From the NCBI GenBank assembly GCA_023415375.1, contig JAEZKW010000321.1, positions 1 to 5,416 of the forward strand: a DNA stretch of 5,416 nt, in the 5' to 3' direction. The notes beneath the pieces were generated by a model. It did no database searches. It was not told where the DNA came from and saw only the letters and a program-made list of their open reading frames with translations. The DNA is from Bacillota bacterium. Lineage in GTDB: Bacteria > Bacillota > UBA4882 > UBA8346. A program made the translations under genes and the position numbers. Shown here piece by piece: positions 1 through 5,416 of the stretch (the first letter of the stretch is position 1; each line of letters opens with the position of its first letter).

Positions 1-144
1 AACCCGCGTGTTAAAACACACGGCTGCTATAAAGCAAACCCCATGAATGGGGTTAAAACCAAAAATCACAACCTGCCAAATTTTTTTGATCCGGTTTTAA
101 CCGGATGGTACTTAACCAGCCGTGTGTGCGTGTTCAAAGAACAC
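1..144. repeat. Palindrome cluster with a long-range stem enclosing two hairpins
   Basis: This non-coding stretch folds into several stems that can be read directly. An 11-bp perfect stem pairs 16-26 (ACACACGGCTG) with 117-127. Inside it lie two hairpins of the same design, each with 8-bp arms and a 2-base centre, at 37-54 and 89-106. A further perfect 6-bp hairpin with a 3-base loop is at 130-144. An alternative local hairpin at 4-23 (9 positions, one C-A mismatch) competes with the long-range stem. The overall shape is a three-way junction. It could be a non-autonomous mobile palindrome element, a structured RNA or a 3' processing region of the SPFH transcript; the sequence does not decide between these. 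The left edge may continue outside the window. Confidence 0.6.
31..54 (-). terminator. Candidate weak intrinsic terminator of the SPFH operon
   Basis: On the minus strand the hairpin at 37-54 has a stem of AACCCC against GGGGTT, extendable by two base pairs, with a small loop. It is followed by TGCTTTAT, an interrupted T-tract. It lies about 235 bases beyond the last SPFH stop codon. The T-tract is poor and the distance long, so termination here is only a possibility. No better hairpin-plus-T-run is seen between the stop codon and the window edge. Confidence 0.25.
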
Positions 145-225
145 CAATAACCCGCGGATTGATAACGAAGCATTTTAGTATACATTTTCCATTTTATGTT
201 AGCTTAACCTGATGACATTAACCCG

Positions 226-243
226 CGCGTCCAATTGGACGCG
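226..243. repeat. Perfect 18-bp palindrome CGCGTCCAATTGGACGCG
   Basis: The two 9-base halves are exact reverse complements with no spacer. As RNA it would form a 7-bp GC-rich stem with an AATT loop. It lies about 45 bases past the stop codon of the second SPFH gene. No T-run follows on either strand, so it is not a canonical intrinsic terminator. It could protect the transcript 3' end, bind a dimeric protein, or belong to the palindrome cluster to its left. Confidence 0.55.
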
Positions 244-288
244 ACCCTTCCCCGCATTGCCATGCTCTAGGCGAATTTTTCAATTTTT

Positions 289-1209
289 TTATTCTTTCTT
301 CATTGTTTTGTTCCCAATCCCCATTGGTTGCCCCGCCAAGAACTGCTTCATGAACTCATTCCCTGCCGGAATCATTTCAATGGGCACATTGGCATCCAAA
401 ATCCGCTGGGTCTCCAAAATTTCAAACATTGTACTTGCCACATCCGGATCTTCAGAAATCTGGCGCAGTGCCTCCCCGACTATTTTAGGCCGGATAGCCG
501 CTGCTTTGGCAAACTCAACTGCCGCATTGCGTTCTGCAGTGCTGTGAATAATGTTGACCTGATTGGTACCGTCTTGCTTGATAGCTGAAGTCACCTGACG
601 CAGGCGGTTGACCACTTTGCTCTCAATCTGCCGGATCATCTCGGCATCGCGGAAATGGACTTTTCGAACATAAGCCGAGCCAAGTTTGTAACCCCATTCA
701 TTTGATTTTGCCGAAACCTCGGCCCGCACCGTCTGGCTCATGGCATGACGATCGTCCATCATCCGCTCCAGCGGGAGATTGCTGAGACAACGCACAGTAG
801 AATTGCCTACATTCGCCGCCAGAGAGCCTCGCGGATCACTATTTCGAAAGAGATAGGCCAAAGGGTCACTAATATACATCTCATACCAAATACCGATGCC
901 CATCGGTGCTCCTTCTTCCGAGTTCACCGGCTGGCTCCTTAAATACTCTTGATCAAGACTCATGTCAACCTTGTAGCGCCGGCCCAGCCAATTGATGCAT
1001 AATGCCGCCAGGCCCAGTTTTGACCATAAAAAATGGATACCCGGTTCACTGATTTGTCCCACCACATTGCCGAACAAGACATATACGATGGACTCTCTTT
1101 CTTTGACAATTACGTATAGGCCAAAGAAGCGCAGAATCCCCAAAAATACAGGAATTCCCACCAATAAACCAAAAAACGTGATCAGGGCAGCTATTGGAAA
1201 AGTGCTCAT
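289..1209 (-). CDS. SPFH/band-7 domain membrane protein, second gene of pair (HflC-like position)
   Basis: This 306-residue protein has a long hydrophobic N-terminal segment (about residues 5-32), predicting a single membrane anchor. An SPFH/band-7 domain follows (about 33-190) and includes the family-typical EPGIHFLW around residues 55-62. Next comes a charged, alanine-rich helical region (about 190-250), then a C-terminal helix ending in IEMIPAG (277-283), resembling the oligomerisation end of SPFH proteins. SPFH proteins form ring or cage assemblies that organise membrane domains or control membrane proteases; that role here is inferred from the family. The start codon overlaps the stop of the upstream SPFH gene as ATGA, and a GGAGGTGA site lies just before it, so the start is well supported. 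The pairing recalls HflK-HflC, but no FtsH or HflX is visible, so no symbol is given. Its ligand or partner is unknown. Confidence 0.85.
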   Translation of the reverse strand: MSTFPIAALITFFGLLVGIPVFLGILRFFGLYVIVKERESIVYVLFGNVVGQISEPGIHFLWSKLGLAALCINWLGRRYKVDMSLDQEYLRSQPVNSEEGAPMGIGIWYEMYISDPLAYLFRNSDPRGSLAANVGNSTVRCLSNLPLERMMDDRHAMSQTVRAEVSAKSNEWGYKLGSAYVRKVHFRDAEMIRQIESKVVNRLRQVTSAIKQDGTNQVNIIHSTAERNAAVEFAKAAAIRPKIVGEALRQISEDPDVASTMFEILETQRILDANVPIEMIPAGNEFMKQFLAGQPMGIGNKTMKKE

Positions 1210-2210
1210 GATTTCACCTCCATAATCAAGCGTTTCGTATGCTCAAACAGACTCAACTTGGCATTTCGGACATAAGACTTCAAGGCTTCGGGGCCTCCCT
1301 CGGCTTTTAACTGGGAAAGTTGCCCGGCTAGTCTCATTAAGGGTTCGACCTCTGCTTCAGCTTTTAAGGTTTCGATTTCCACCGCTCGTTTCGATTGAAC
1401 AATTTTCTGATCAGCGGAGGCTTGAGCCAGACTAATGTCGGACGAAACTTGATTATGGGCCGTGTTAATCGCCGCCAAAGCCGACTCAACATCGGCCGGG
1501 GGATCAATTCCCGTAATCAGTGAAGCCTCGAGCACCACACCATAACGGGCTGCCGATACCCGGCATTCTTGGTCCATATGTTCATTCAGATCCCGTAAAT
1601 TTTTGCGAAGATCGTTAATGGATATTCCTTGAGCGGCAACAGTTGTTGTACCCGGAGCCGTCTCCGAAGTCTCGGGCGGCGCTTCAAAGTTGGCGATTCT
1701 TTCCCGCAACACCGATACAAAGTATCCCATGACATGGGCGATGGGATTCTTGATACCAAAAAGATAAGCGTAGAGATTTCTCTCGGAAACCCTGTAACGA
1801 ATCTGGCCGGTAAGCCCGATATTGAGTTGATCTTTGGTCACAGCTTCCAAAATGGTATTATTCTTGTTGGCAGTGCAATCTTCGGGATCATAGGCCATAT
1901 TAACAGTCTCAGTAGCAATGGATACTTTGTGAACTTTTTGCCACGGCCACTTGAAATAAGGCCCACCTGGTTGAATCACCCTGAGTTGCGGGTAAACATA
2001 ACGGTCACGTTCATCGGGATTTAACAACTCAGCAATCGGATCATCGAGAGTCGTTTTCCCTTTGATACGTTGAGCCCGTCCTAAAGTAGTGATAACGGCC
2101 CGTTGATTTTGATTCACTGTAAAAAAGCCCGTCAAAATCACCCGGATAAATAACCAGAGACCAAATCCTACCATTACTCCATGCCATACATCCGGAGCCC
2201 ATTCCATCAT
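1206..2210 (-). CDS. SPFH/band-7 domain membrane protein, first gene of pair (HflK-like position)
   Basis: This 334-residue protein has one N-terminal hydrophobic helix (about 9-30). The band-7 start FFTVNQNQRAVITTLGR (29-45) follows and resembles the post-membrane segment of HflK/HflC-type proteins. The SPFH domain continues with GGPYFKWPW (82-90) and a conserved-looking GIDPP (234-238). A long Ala/Glu/Lys helix, probably coiled coil, spans about 240-300, with a flotillin-like KAEAEVEP stretch (283-290). Two insertions stand out: about 30 residues between LGR and the PGGPYF motif (about 46-80), and a Pro/Thr/Glu-rich linker (about 177-196). The gene is followed by a second SPFH gene in a 4-base overlap, so the two proteins likely co-assemble at the membrane; this is inferred from HflKC. 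Exact function and protein partners are unknown. Two adjacent ATGs (2210 and 2207) can both serve as start. Confidence 0.85.
   Translation of the reverse strand: MMEWAPDVWHGVMVGFGLWLFIRVILTGFFTVNQNQRAVITTLGRAQRIKGKTTLDDPIAELLNPDERDRYVYPQLRVIQPGGPYFKWPWQKVHKVSIATETVNMAYDPEDCTANKNNTILEAVTKDQLNIGLTGQIRYRVSERNLYAYLFGIKNPIAHVMGYFVSVLRERIANFEAPPETSETAPGTTTVAAQGISINDLRKNLRDLNEHMDQECRVSAARYGVVLEASLITGIDPPADVESALAAINTAHNQVSSDISLAQASADQKIVQSKRAVEIETLKAEAEVEPLMRLAGQLSQLKAEGGPEALKSYVRNAKLSLFEHTKRLIMEVKS
1214..1221 (-). promoter_or_regulatory. Shine-Dalgarno site GGAGGTGA of the second SPFH gene
   Basis: The site matches the anti-Shine-Dalgarno complement almost fully. The GGAGG core is 7 bases before the ATG at 1209. 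It is embedded in the last codons of the upstream SPFH gene, which with the ATGA overlap points to coupled translation and matched amounts of the two proteins. Confidence 0.85.
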
Positions 2211-2214
2211 TCAA

Positions 2215-2221
2215 TCCTCCC
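2215..2221 (-). promoter_or_regulatory. Shine-Dalgarno site GGGAGGA of the first SPFH gene
   Basis: The GGAGG core lies 5 bases from the ATG at 2210 and 8 bases from the immediately following ATG at 2207. The second spacing is closer to the usual optimum, so the mature start could be either methionine. The choice changes the protein by one residue only. Confidence 0.8.
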
Positions 2222-2268
2222 ATTTCATTTTTGAGTACTATTTATGCTTGCACGCGTGATTCATTCCT

Positions 2269-2296
2269 TTTATCCAATAATTTTTAATACAGCCAA
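2269..2296 (-). promoter_or_regulatory. Weak candidate sigma-70-type promoter for the SPFH operon
   Basis: On the minus strand TTGGCT (2291-2296) and GATAAA (2269-2274) are separated by 16 bases. Each matches the consensus at four of six positions. The surrounding DNA is AT-rich, and the site lies about 60 bases before the first SPFH start codon, between that gene and the palindrome array. If it is real, the array would fall outside the operon's transcript. No clear SigW-type site was seen. Confidence 0.25.
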
Positions 2297-2324
2297 GGGA
2301 TGTTGGAACATTTCCCATTCACTC

Positions 2325-2444
2325 AACCACCACCGGTTGAAAGCCGGTGGGTTCTTGCGCCAACCACAGTTGGTGAACCGACTGAAAGTTGGCTTAAGAA
2401 CCGGGGGATTCAAACCTTCGGCTTTAGCCGAAGGTTTGAATCCC
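2325..2444. repeat. Palindrome array, possible IS200/IS605-type non-autonomous element
   Basis: Three consecutive palindromic units fill this stretch. The first has a 7-bp stem at 2330-2336/2344-2350, extendable inward to 9 bp with one G-T pair and outward by 3 bp after a 2-base bulge. The second is a two-part stem: 2350-2356 with 2396-2402, and 2359-2364 with 2388-2393. It can refold into two small hairpins at 2360-2373 and 2378-2392. The third is a perfect 19-bp stem at 2405-2423/2426-2444 with a 2-base centre. The style of the arms (CCACCGG, CTTCGGCTTTAGCCGAAG) recalls the subterminal hairpins of IS200/IS605 elements and derived repeats. No transposase is present, so this origin is an inference. 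No T-run follows on either strand, so it is not a standard terminator, though it may stabilise the 3' end of the hydrolase mRNA. Confidence 0.65.
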
Positions 2445-2506
2445 GTAGTTGAGACAATCAGGAAGCTTCAGTTATATAAAGTGCGCGCCGGTTGCCAAGG
2501 TGGATT

Positions 2507-5149
2507 TTAATCCCCAATTTCAATCGAATAAATCACTGTATTGTCTTGGGTTTTGAGAGGGAATATTAATTCCTTATCCTTAACGGTAAAGGGAATATTT
2601 TTGACTGGCTCTCCCAAATCGTTAATCGTACTTATTTTAATTGCTTTATAAGGCTTTAACAGTCTGATACTTATGCTAGCATTGAAATTTTCAAGCAATT
2701 CTACGTTTTGTTTGGATGTAGGGATGGCCATCAGTTTGACGCCATAAGAGTCCTGAGAAGGATCCAATTTGGTTTTGGTGTCATAATCAAAATAATCCAT
2801 ATTCGTATAAAACTCGCGTCCGGTTAGGGTCAGGATATAATGGCCCTCTCTCCCGATAGGACCATTTAAATTGACAATGGTAAACTGAAAATAACGGTCC
2901 TGGCCTTCAACCCCGTTTAGGGTAACGTCCTGAAAGTCATATTGGTCATGAATATTCCAGCCAATATAAACTTTAGCTTTTTTATTATCATATTTGAAAT
3001 AGTTTTGTTTATAGTCCGCCGCCGAATTTTCCCAATGAAAATCGGTCGCTATGCCGGTACCCGTAAATTTAAACCCTGAAAAATCGGTTTTCCCCTCAGG
3101 GATTAACTGTAACGCTATCCGTTTCGTTTTGAAAAGGTCAAATATTTCCTCCGGCCGGGCTGCGAATTCGCCAAAATAAGAATTGGTAAGGGATTTTAGC
3201 CCCTTGAGATTATTGAAAGTTTCATTTTCACCAAGTGGCCAAAGAACTTCCTCCGGAAGCGCAGTTATTGAAGGGTCGCGAAAGATAACAGCCGACACCG
3301 GATACACCGCTTTGCAGGCAAACTTGGTATAATGACTGAAATAACTTGCCGGGTCGATATCTTGATTATTAAGATAATTGAAACTGAAAACTCCGTCGTA
3401 GTCTTGAAGCTTGGATACTACCGCAAGCATGGTGGGGGTTTCCGTAGTATGTAAATTGGGAAAAGGGTGGTTATACTCACTAATGGTAAAGGGCTTCCCC
3501 TTCATGCGAAACATTCCGATCTTATCGAAATTCGTTTTTGTAGAGGCCACCATCGATAAATTTCGAACGTAATAATCTTTTTGATCCCAGGGCTTTCCGG
3601 GAAACGTCGGATGTTGCCAATAGGAATGAATATCGACATAATCATAAATTTCAGCCAGCTCCGGAAAGCTGTAATCGATCTGGGTTCCGGTTATTGGAAC
3701 CTTGAGACCTACCTCTTTCTTCAAATATCGAATCATCTCCGACCAGTATTCAAACTCCGTCTGACGGAAAAAGGCGACGAGGTCGGTTTGAAAAACGGCC
3801 GGATATGCTTGAAAATTATAGAGTGCGGGAATGCCAACACTCCTAAAGTCTGTTAGATTTTTAAGCGGGTCGAGCAGATATTTCCCTTGATAAATGCAAA
3901 CGGCTTGAATTACAAAATCAGTACAATGATCAAAACCAAATAAGGTAATCCGCCCCAGATGATCAAGATCTTCAGAGGAGGTAAAGGGGATTACGAAGCT
4001 CTGGCGGCCGTCACTCTTTAGGCGAATTTGTTTATTCAGTCCGGCGCTTTCATAAGGCGCTTCCTGACGCATCGAATTGACCCCGAATGTAGCGCCGCTT
4101 TTTCCGGTAACCTCAATCACCAGGGTATAGTCTTGGCCCTTTTTAAAAGAAAGACCGGTCCGATAAAACTGAAAGAAGTGATTCTTCGCCAAATAATTTA
4201 AATGAACCGCAGTCGCACCGTCTTTAAAAGTAATCGTCCCTTTTTCAGGGTCACTAATCTGAACTTTCCAGTTATTATGGAAATCCATCGGCAATACTTC
4301 GGGTATTGCAGTTAGTTTGGAGTTATTGTCGACTACGCTCCAAGCTTTGTGGAGCCCGTTAAAATCATGATATTTCCGAAATAAAAATTTTTGAAAACCG
4401 CTGTCTAAAACTTGATGGTATTTTTCAGGAATTAAATCGATTCCGTCCTGAATGATCATATTCCGGTAAAAACTGTTTTCATTATTGATTTCAACCATGG
4501 CTGTTACAGGATCATCTTTATAGGCGAAACCGGTATAACTATTTTTGTGGTTTAGGATCATGGAAGCGTACATTTTTTGCTTATTGATAAGCTCAGGTAA
4601 AAAAGTATCGAGTCCTTTGGCATATTTAAAAGCATTCTCATTGCGGACCAGATTGTACAAGGGATCGGTTTTATCACTGGTGTATTGCCACGAGACATGT
4701 AGATTGAGATCAACGTATATGCCTTTTTGCTTCAGGCAAAAGATTAAATAGTCCAACTTATTCAATTGTTCGGCGTCGAGTTTACTGAAATCCTTGACAT
4801 ACTGCCCCCAGATATCACGATTATCCATGTGATGAAGCCGTACGATATTGACACCCAAAGCCGCAAGTTGAGTCGCGACCTTTTCGGCCAACTCCTTGTC
4901 CGGAAAACAGGCATTAAAGGTCAGATTGGTTCCGAAAAAATTGAGTCGTCCTTGTTTGGTCCAAAAATGACCGTTTTTAATAAAAACCCGGCCATTAAGG
5001 TCAATGTTATCGTTGTTGAGGTAACTGACGTTGACAGGGGAGTGTTTCTGCGGGTAATCCAGATTGTTATTCCAGGGAACGGTATCCGGATAAGGTGAGG
5101 TAAACGGCAGGGCCAAGGCTAAAATCGACCATAGCAACATTTTGTGCAT
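2507..5149 (-). CDS. Secreted clan GH-A (GH5-like) glycoside hydrolase with inserted beta-sandwich module
   Basis: This 880-residue protein starts with a signal peptide (basic MHK, then a hydrophobic core at about 5-16); no lipobox, sortase, SLH or dockerin motif is seen. The segment GRVFIKNGHFW to NFFGTNLTFNACFPDKE (about 53-86) and VRLHHMD (103-109) begin a TIM barrel of the large cellulase-like GH5 type. Candidate active-site residues are R104, H151, N223-E224 (acid/base, in EINNENS), H508/Y510 (DIHSYW) and E558 (nucleophile, in ISEYN). The two glutamates are 334 residues apart, far more than in compact GH5 enzymes. Much of the excess is a beta-rich segment (about 294-423) that looks like a carbohydrate-binding jelly roll. 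Residues about 610-880 form a further beta-rich region of unknown family. The substrate cannot be named; it would be a beta-linked glycan outside the membrane. The ATG at 5149 has the better-spaced ribosome site. The gene appears monocistronic. Confidence 0.8.
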   Translation of the reverse strand: MHKMLLWSILALALPFTSPYPDTVPWNNNLDYPQKHSPVNVSYLNNDNIDLNGRVFIKNGHFWTKQGRLNFFGTNLTFNACFPDKELAEKVATQLAALGVNIVRLHHMDNRDIWGQYVKDFSKLDAEQLNKLDYLIFCLKQKGIYVDLNLHVSWQYTSDKTDPLYNLVRNENAFKYAKGLDTFLPELINKQKMYASMILNHKNSYTGFAYKDDPVTAMVEINNENSFYRNMIIQDGIDLIPEKYHQVLDSGFQKFLFRKYHDFNGLHKAWSVVDNNSKLTAIPEVLPMDFHNNWKVQISDPEKGTITFKDGATAVHLNYLAKNHFFQFYRTGLSFKKGQDYTLVIEVTGKSGATFGVNSMRQEAPYESAGLNKQIRLKSDGRQSFVIPFTSSEDLDHLGRITLFGFDHCTDFVIQAVCIYQGKYLLDPLKNLTDFRSVGIPALYNFQAYPAVFQTDLVAFFRQTEFEYWSEMIRYLKKEVGLKVPITGTQIDYSFPELAEIYDYVDIHSYWQHPTFPGKPWDQKDYYVRNLSMVASTKTNFDKIGMFRMKGKPFTISEYNHPFPNLHTTETPTMLAVVSKLQDYDGVFSFNYLNNQDIDPASYFSHYTKFACKAVYPVSAVIFRDPSITALPEEVLWPLGENETFNNLKGLKSLTNSYFGEFAARPEEIFDLFKTKRIALQLIPEGKTDFSGFKFTGTGIATDFHWENSAADYKQNYFKYDNKKAKVYIGWNIHDQYDFQDVTLNGVEGQDRYFQFTIVNLNGPIGREGHYILTLTGREFYTNMDYFDYDTKTKLDPSQDSYGVKLMAIPTSKQNVELLENFNASISIRLLKPYKAIKISTINDLGEPVKNIPFTVKDKELIFPLKTQDNTVIYSIEIGD
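3881..4270 (-). other. Putative carbohydrate-binding beta-sandwich inserted in the hydrolase barrel
   Basis: Residues about 294-423 of the hydrolase alternate short hydrophobic strands with polar turns. They run from WKVQISDPEKG, through YTLVIEVTG (341-349) and RQSFVIPFTS (382-391), to FVIQAVCIYQG (412-422). This order (ligand-sheet start, middle TLVIEV strand, SFVIPF strand, closing strand) is typical of CBM4/9-like jelly rolls. It lies between the predicted acid/base and nucleophile, so it interrupts the barrel. Family assignment is from pattern only. Confidence 0.5.
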
Positions 5150-5159
5150 GGAAGTTCTA

Positions 5160-5166
5160 CCTTCTT
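5160..5166 (-). promoter_or_regulatory. Shine-Dalgarno site AAGAAGG of the hydrolase
   Basis: The site lies 10 bases before the ATG at 5149 and would be 19 bases from the internal ATG at 5140, favouring the upstream start and the full signal peptide. It is weaker than the two SPFH sites. Confidence 0.6.
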
Positions 5167-5241
5167 TTTATTTGGATTTTGTACCCATTATTTCTTCACA
5201 AAAATGGAATCCCCTGCCTGAAGTTAGAATCAAAGAACCAA

Positions 5242-5270
5242 AAGTCCGGCTCTTCTAGCCCTTGGGACTT
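5242..5270 (-). terminator. Imperfect hairpin, possible weak terminator of an upstream gene
   Basis: AAGTCC (5242-5247) pairs with GGACTT (5265-5270), and GGCT (5248-5251) with AGCC (5257-5260), leaving a 4-base bulge and a 5-base loop. On the minus strand it is followed by a T-rich stretch (TTGGTTCTTTG). It sits upstream of the hydrolase, so it could end transcription of a gene beyond the right edge. The bulge and broken T-tract make this weak; a 5' leader structure of the hydrolase mRNA is an alternative. Confidence 0.25.
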
Positions 5271-5297
5271 AATAAGCAGTATGAAAACTAATAATAA

Positions 5298-5390
5298 CTA
5301 TGACAGCCCCACTGAAAAAGAGATAACTTTTTCGGAACTATCCCGAAATTCAAAAAGCCGATTCAGAATTTCGAACAGTACCTTGTCCAT
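5298..5390 (-). pseudogene. Possible tail remnant of an insertion sequence (30-codon open frame)
   Basis: The minus strand holds an ATG-started frame of 30 codons whose end reads SFSVGLS before a TAG stop. It has no ribosome binding site and a stop codon directly before the ATG. The DNA of its second half contains CTTTTTCAGTGGGGCTGTC. From memory, this resembles the junction between transposase end and terminal repeat in some insertion sequences. It overlaps a 7-bp hairpin at 5314-5333 (GAAAAAG/CTTTTTC). The remnant reading is speculative; it may equally be random intergenic DNA. Confidence 0.2.
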
Positions 5391-5416
5391 CTATTGCATG
5401 TTTTTTTAGGTCGAGT

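Larger units (their letters stand above)
1..227 (+). repeat. Three direct copies of AACCCGCG
   Basis: The octamer AACCCGCG occurs at 1-8, 149-156 and 220-227 and was not noticed elsewhere in the window. Copies one and three each open directly into a palindromic or hairpin sequence, and copy two follows the hairpin at 130-144. Such spacing could mark boundaries of repeated palindromic units. Protein-binding sites or chance are alternatives. Confidence 0.35.

Noticed and set aside
1..144. Integron attC site, retron RNA or CRISPR repeats
   Set aside because: There is no integrase, reverse transcriptase or cas gene, no paired attC core boxes and no regularly spaced repeats with spacers.
212..588. 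Plus-strand open frames over the end of the second SPFH gene
   Set aside because: They overlap a convincing SPFH gene in antisense, lack ribosome binding sites and have no recognisable protein features.
1629..2024. 131-codon plus-strand open frame
   Set aside because: It is antisense to the conserved SPFH coding sequence and has no domain or good start signal.
2041..2223. 60-codon minus-strand frame starting just before the first SPFH gene
   Set aside because: It overlaps the SPFH start in another frame, its ATG precedes the ribosome site that serves the SPFH gene, and its product has no recognisable features.
2405..2444. Perfect 19-bp hairpin as an intrinsic terminator of the hydrolase
   Set aside because: Neither strand has a T-run after the stem, so a classical terminator is not supported, although a role in mRNA 3' stability remains possible.
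2244..2510. 88-codon plus-strand frame across the palindrome array
   Set aside because: Its codons simply read through inverted repeats, no ribosome site precedes it and the peptide is not protein-like.
4766..5098. 110-codon plus-strand open frame
   Set aside because: It is an antisense shadow of the N-terminal part of the hydrolase, which has a clear signal peptide and catalytic motifs.
5179..5409. 76-codon plus-strand frame near the right edge
   Set aside because: It begins at a TTG without a ribosome site and has no recognisable domain; the internal ATG at 5281 is no better.

Overview
The window carries three genes, all read right to left on the minus strand, separated by non-coding DNA unusually rich in hairpins. 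No rRNA, tRNA, CRISPR array, intact transposase or phage gene is visible, so the host cannot be placed firmly. The strong GGAGG-type ribosome binding sites, moderate base composition and secreted glycosidase fit an environmental, probably anaerobic, polysaccharide-degrading bacterium. A Firmicutes-like lineage is possible but this is only an inference.

Layout from right to left, in the direction of transcription. Positions 5150-5416 are non-coding, with two hairpins and a 30-codon open frame that may be an insertion-sequence remnant. Positions 2507-5149 encode an 880-residue secreted clan GH-A (GH5-like) glycoside hydrolase. A putative beta-sandwich module sits inside its barrel, and a further uncharacterised beta-rich region lies at its C-terminus. 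Positions 2211-2506 are an intergenic region with a compact array of palindromes at 2325-2444, including a perfect 19-bp stem, next to a weak candidate promoter. Positions 289-2210 are a translationally coupled two-gene operon of SPFH/band-7 membrane proteins, joined by a 4-base ATGA overlap with a near-perfect Shine-Dalgarno sequence. Positions 1-288 are a second palindrome-rich non-coding stretch: a long-range stem enclosing two hairpins, further hairpins, three AACCCGCG copies and a perfect 18-bp palindrome.

The glycosidase would act outside the cytoplasmic membrane on an unidentified glycan. The two SPFH proteins probably form a membrane-anchored hetero-oligomer, by analogy with HflK/HflC, but no protease, NfeD-like protein or other partner is in view. 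Nothing links the hydrolase functionally to the SPFH pair. The palindrome array and a fresh promoter candidate between them suggest separate transcripts. The least explained parts are the two palindrome clusters flanking the SPFH operon and the domain insertion in the hydrolase.
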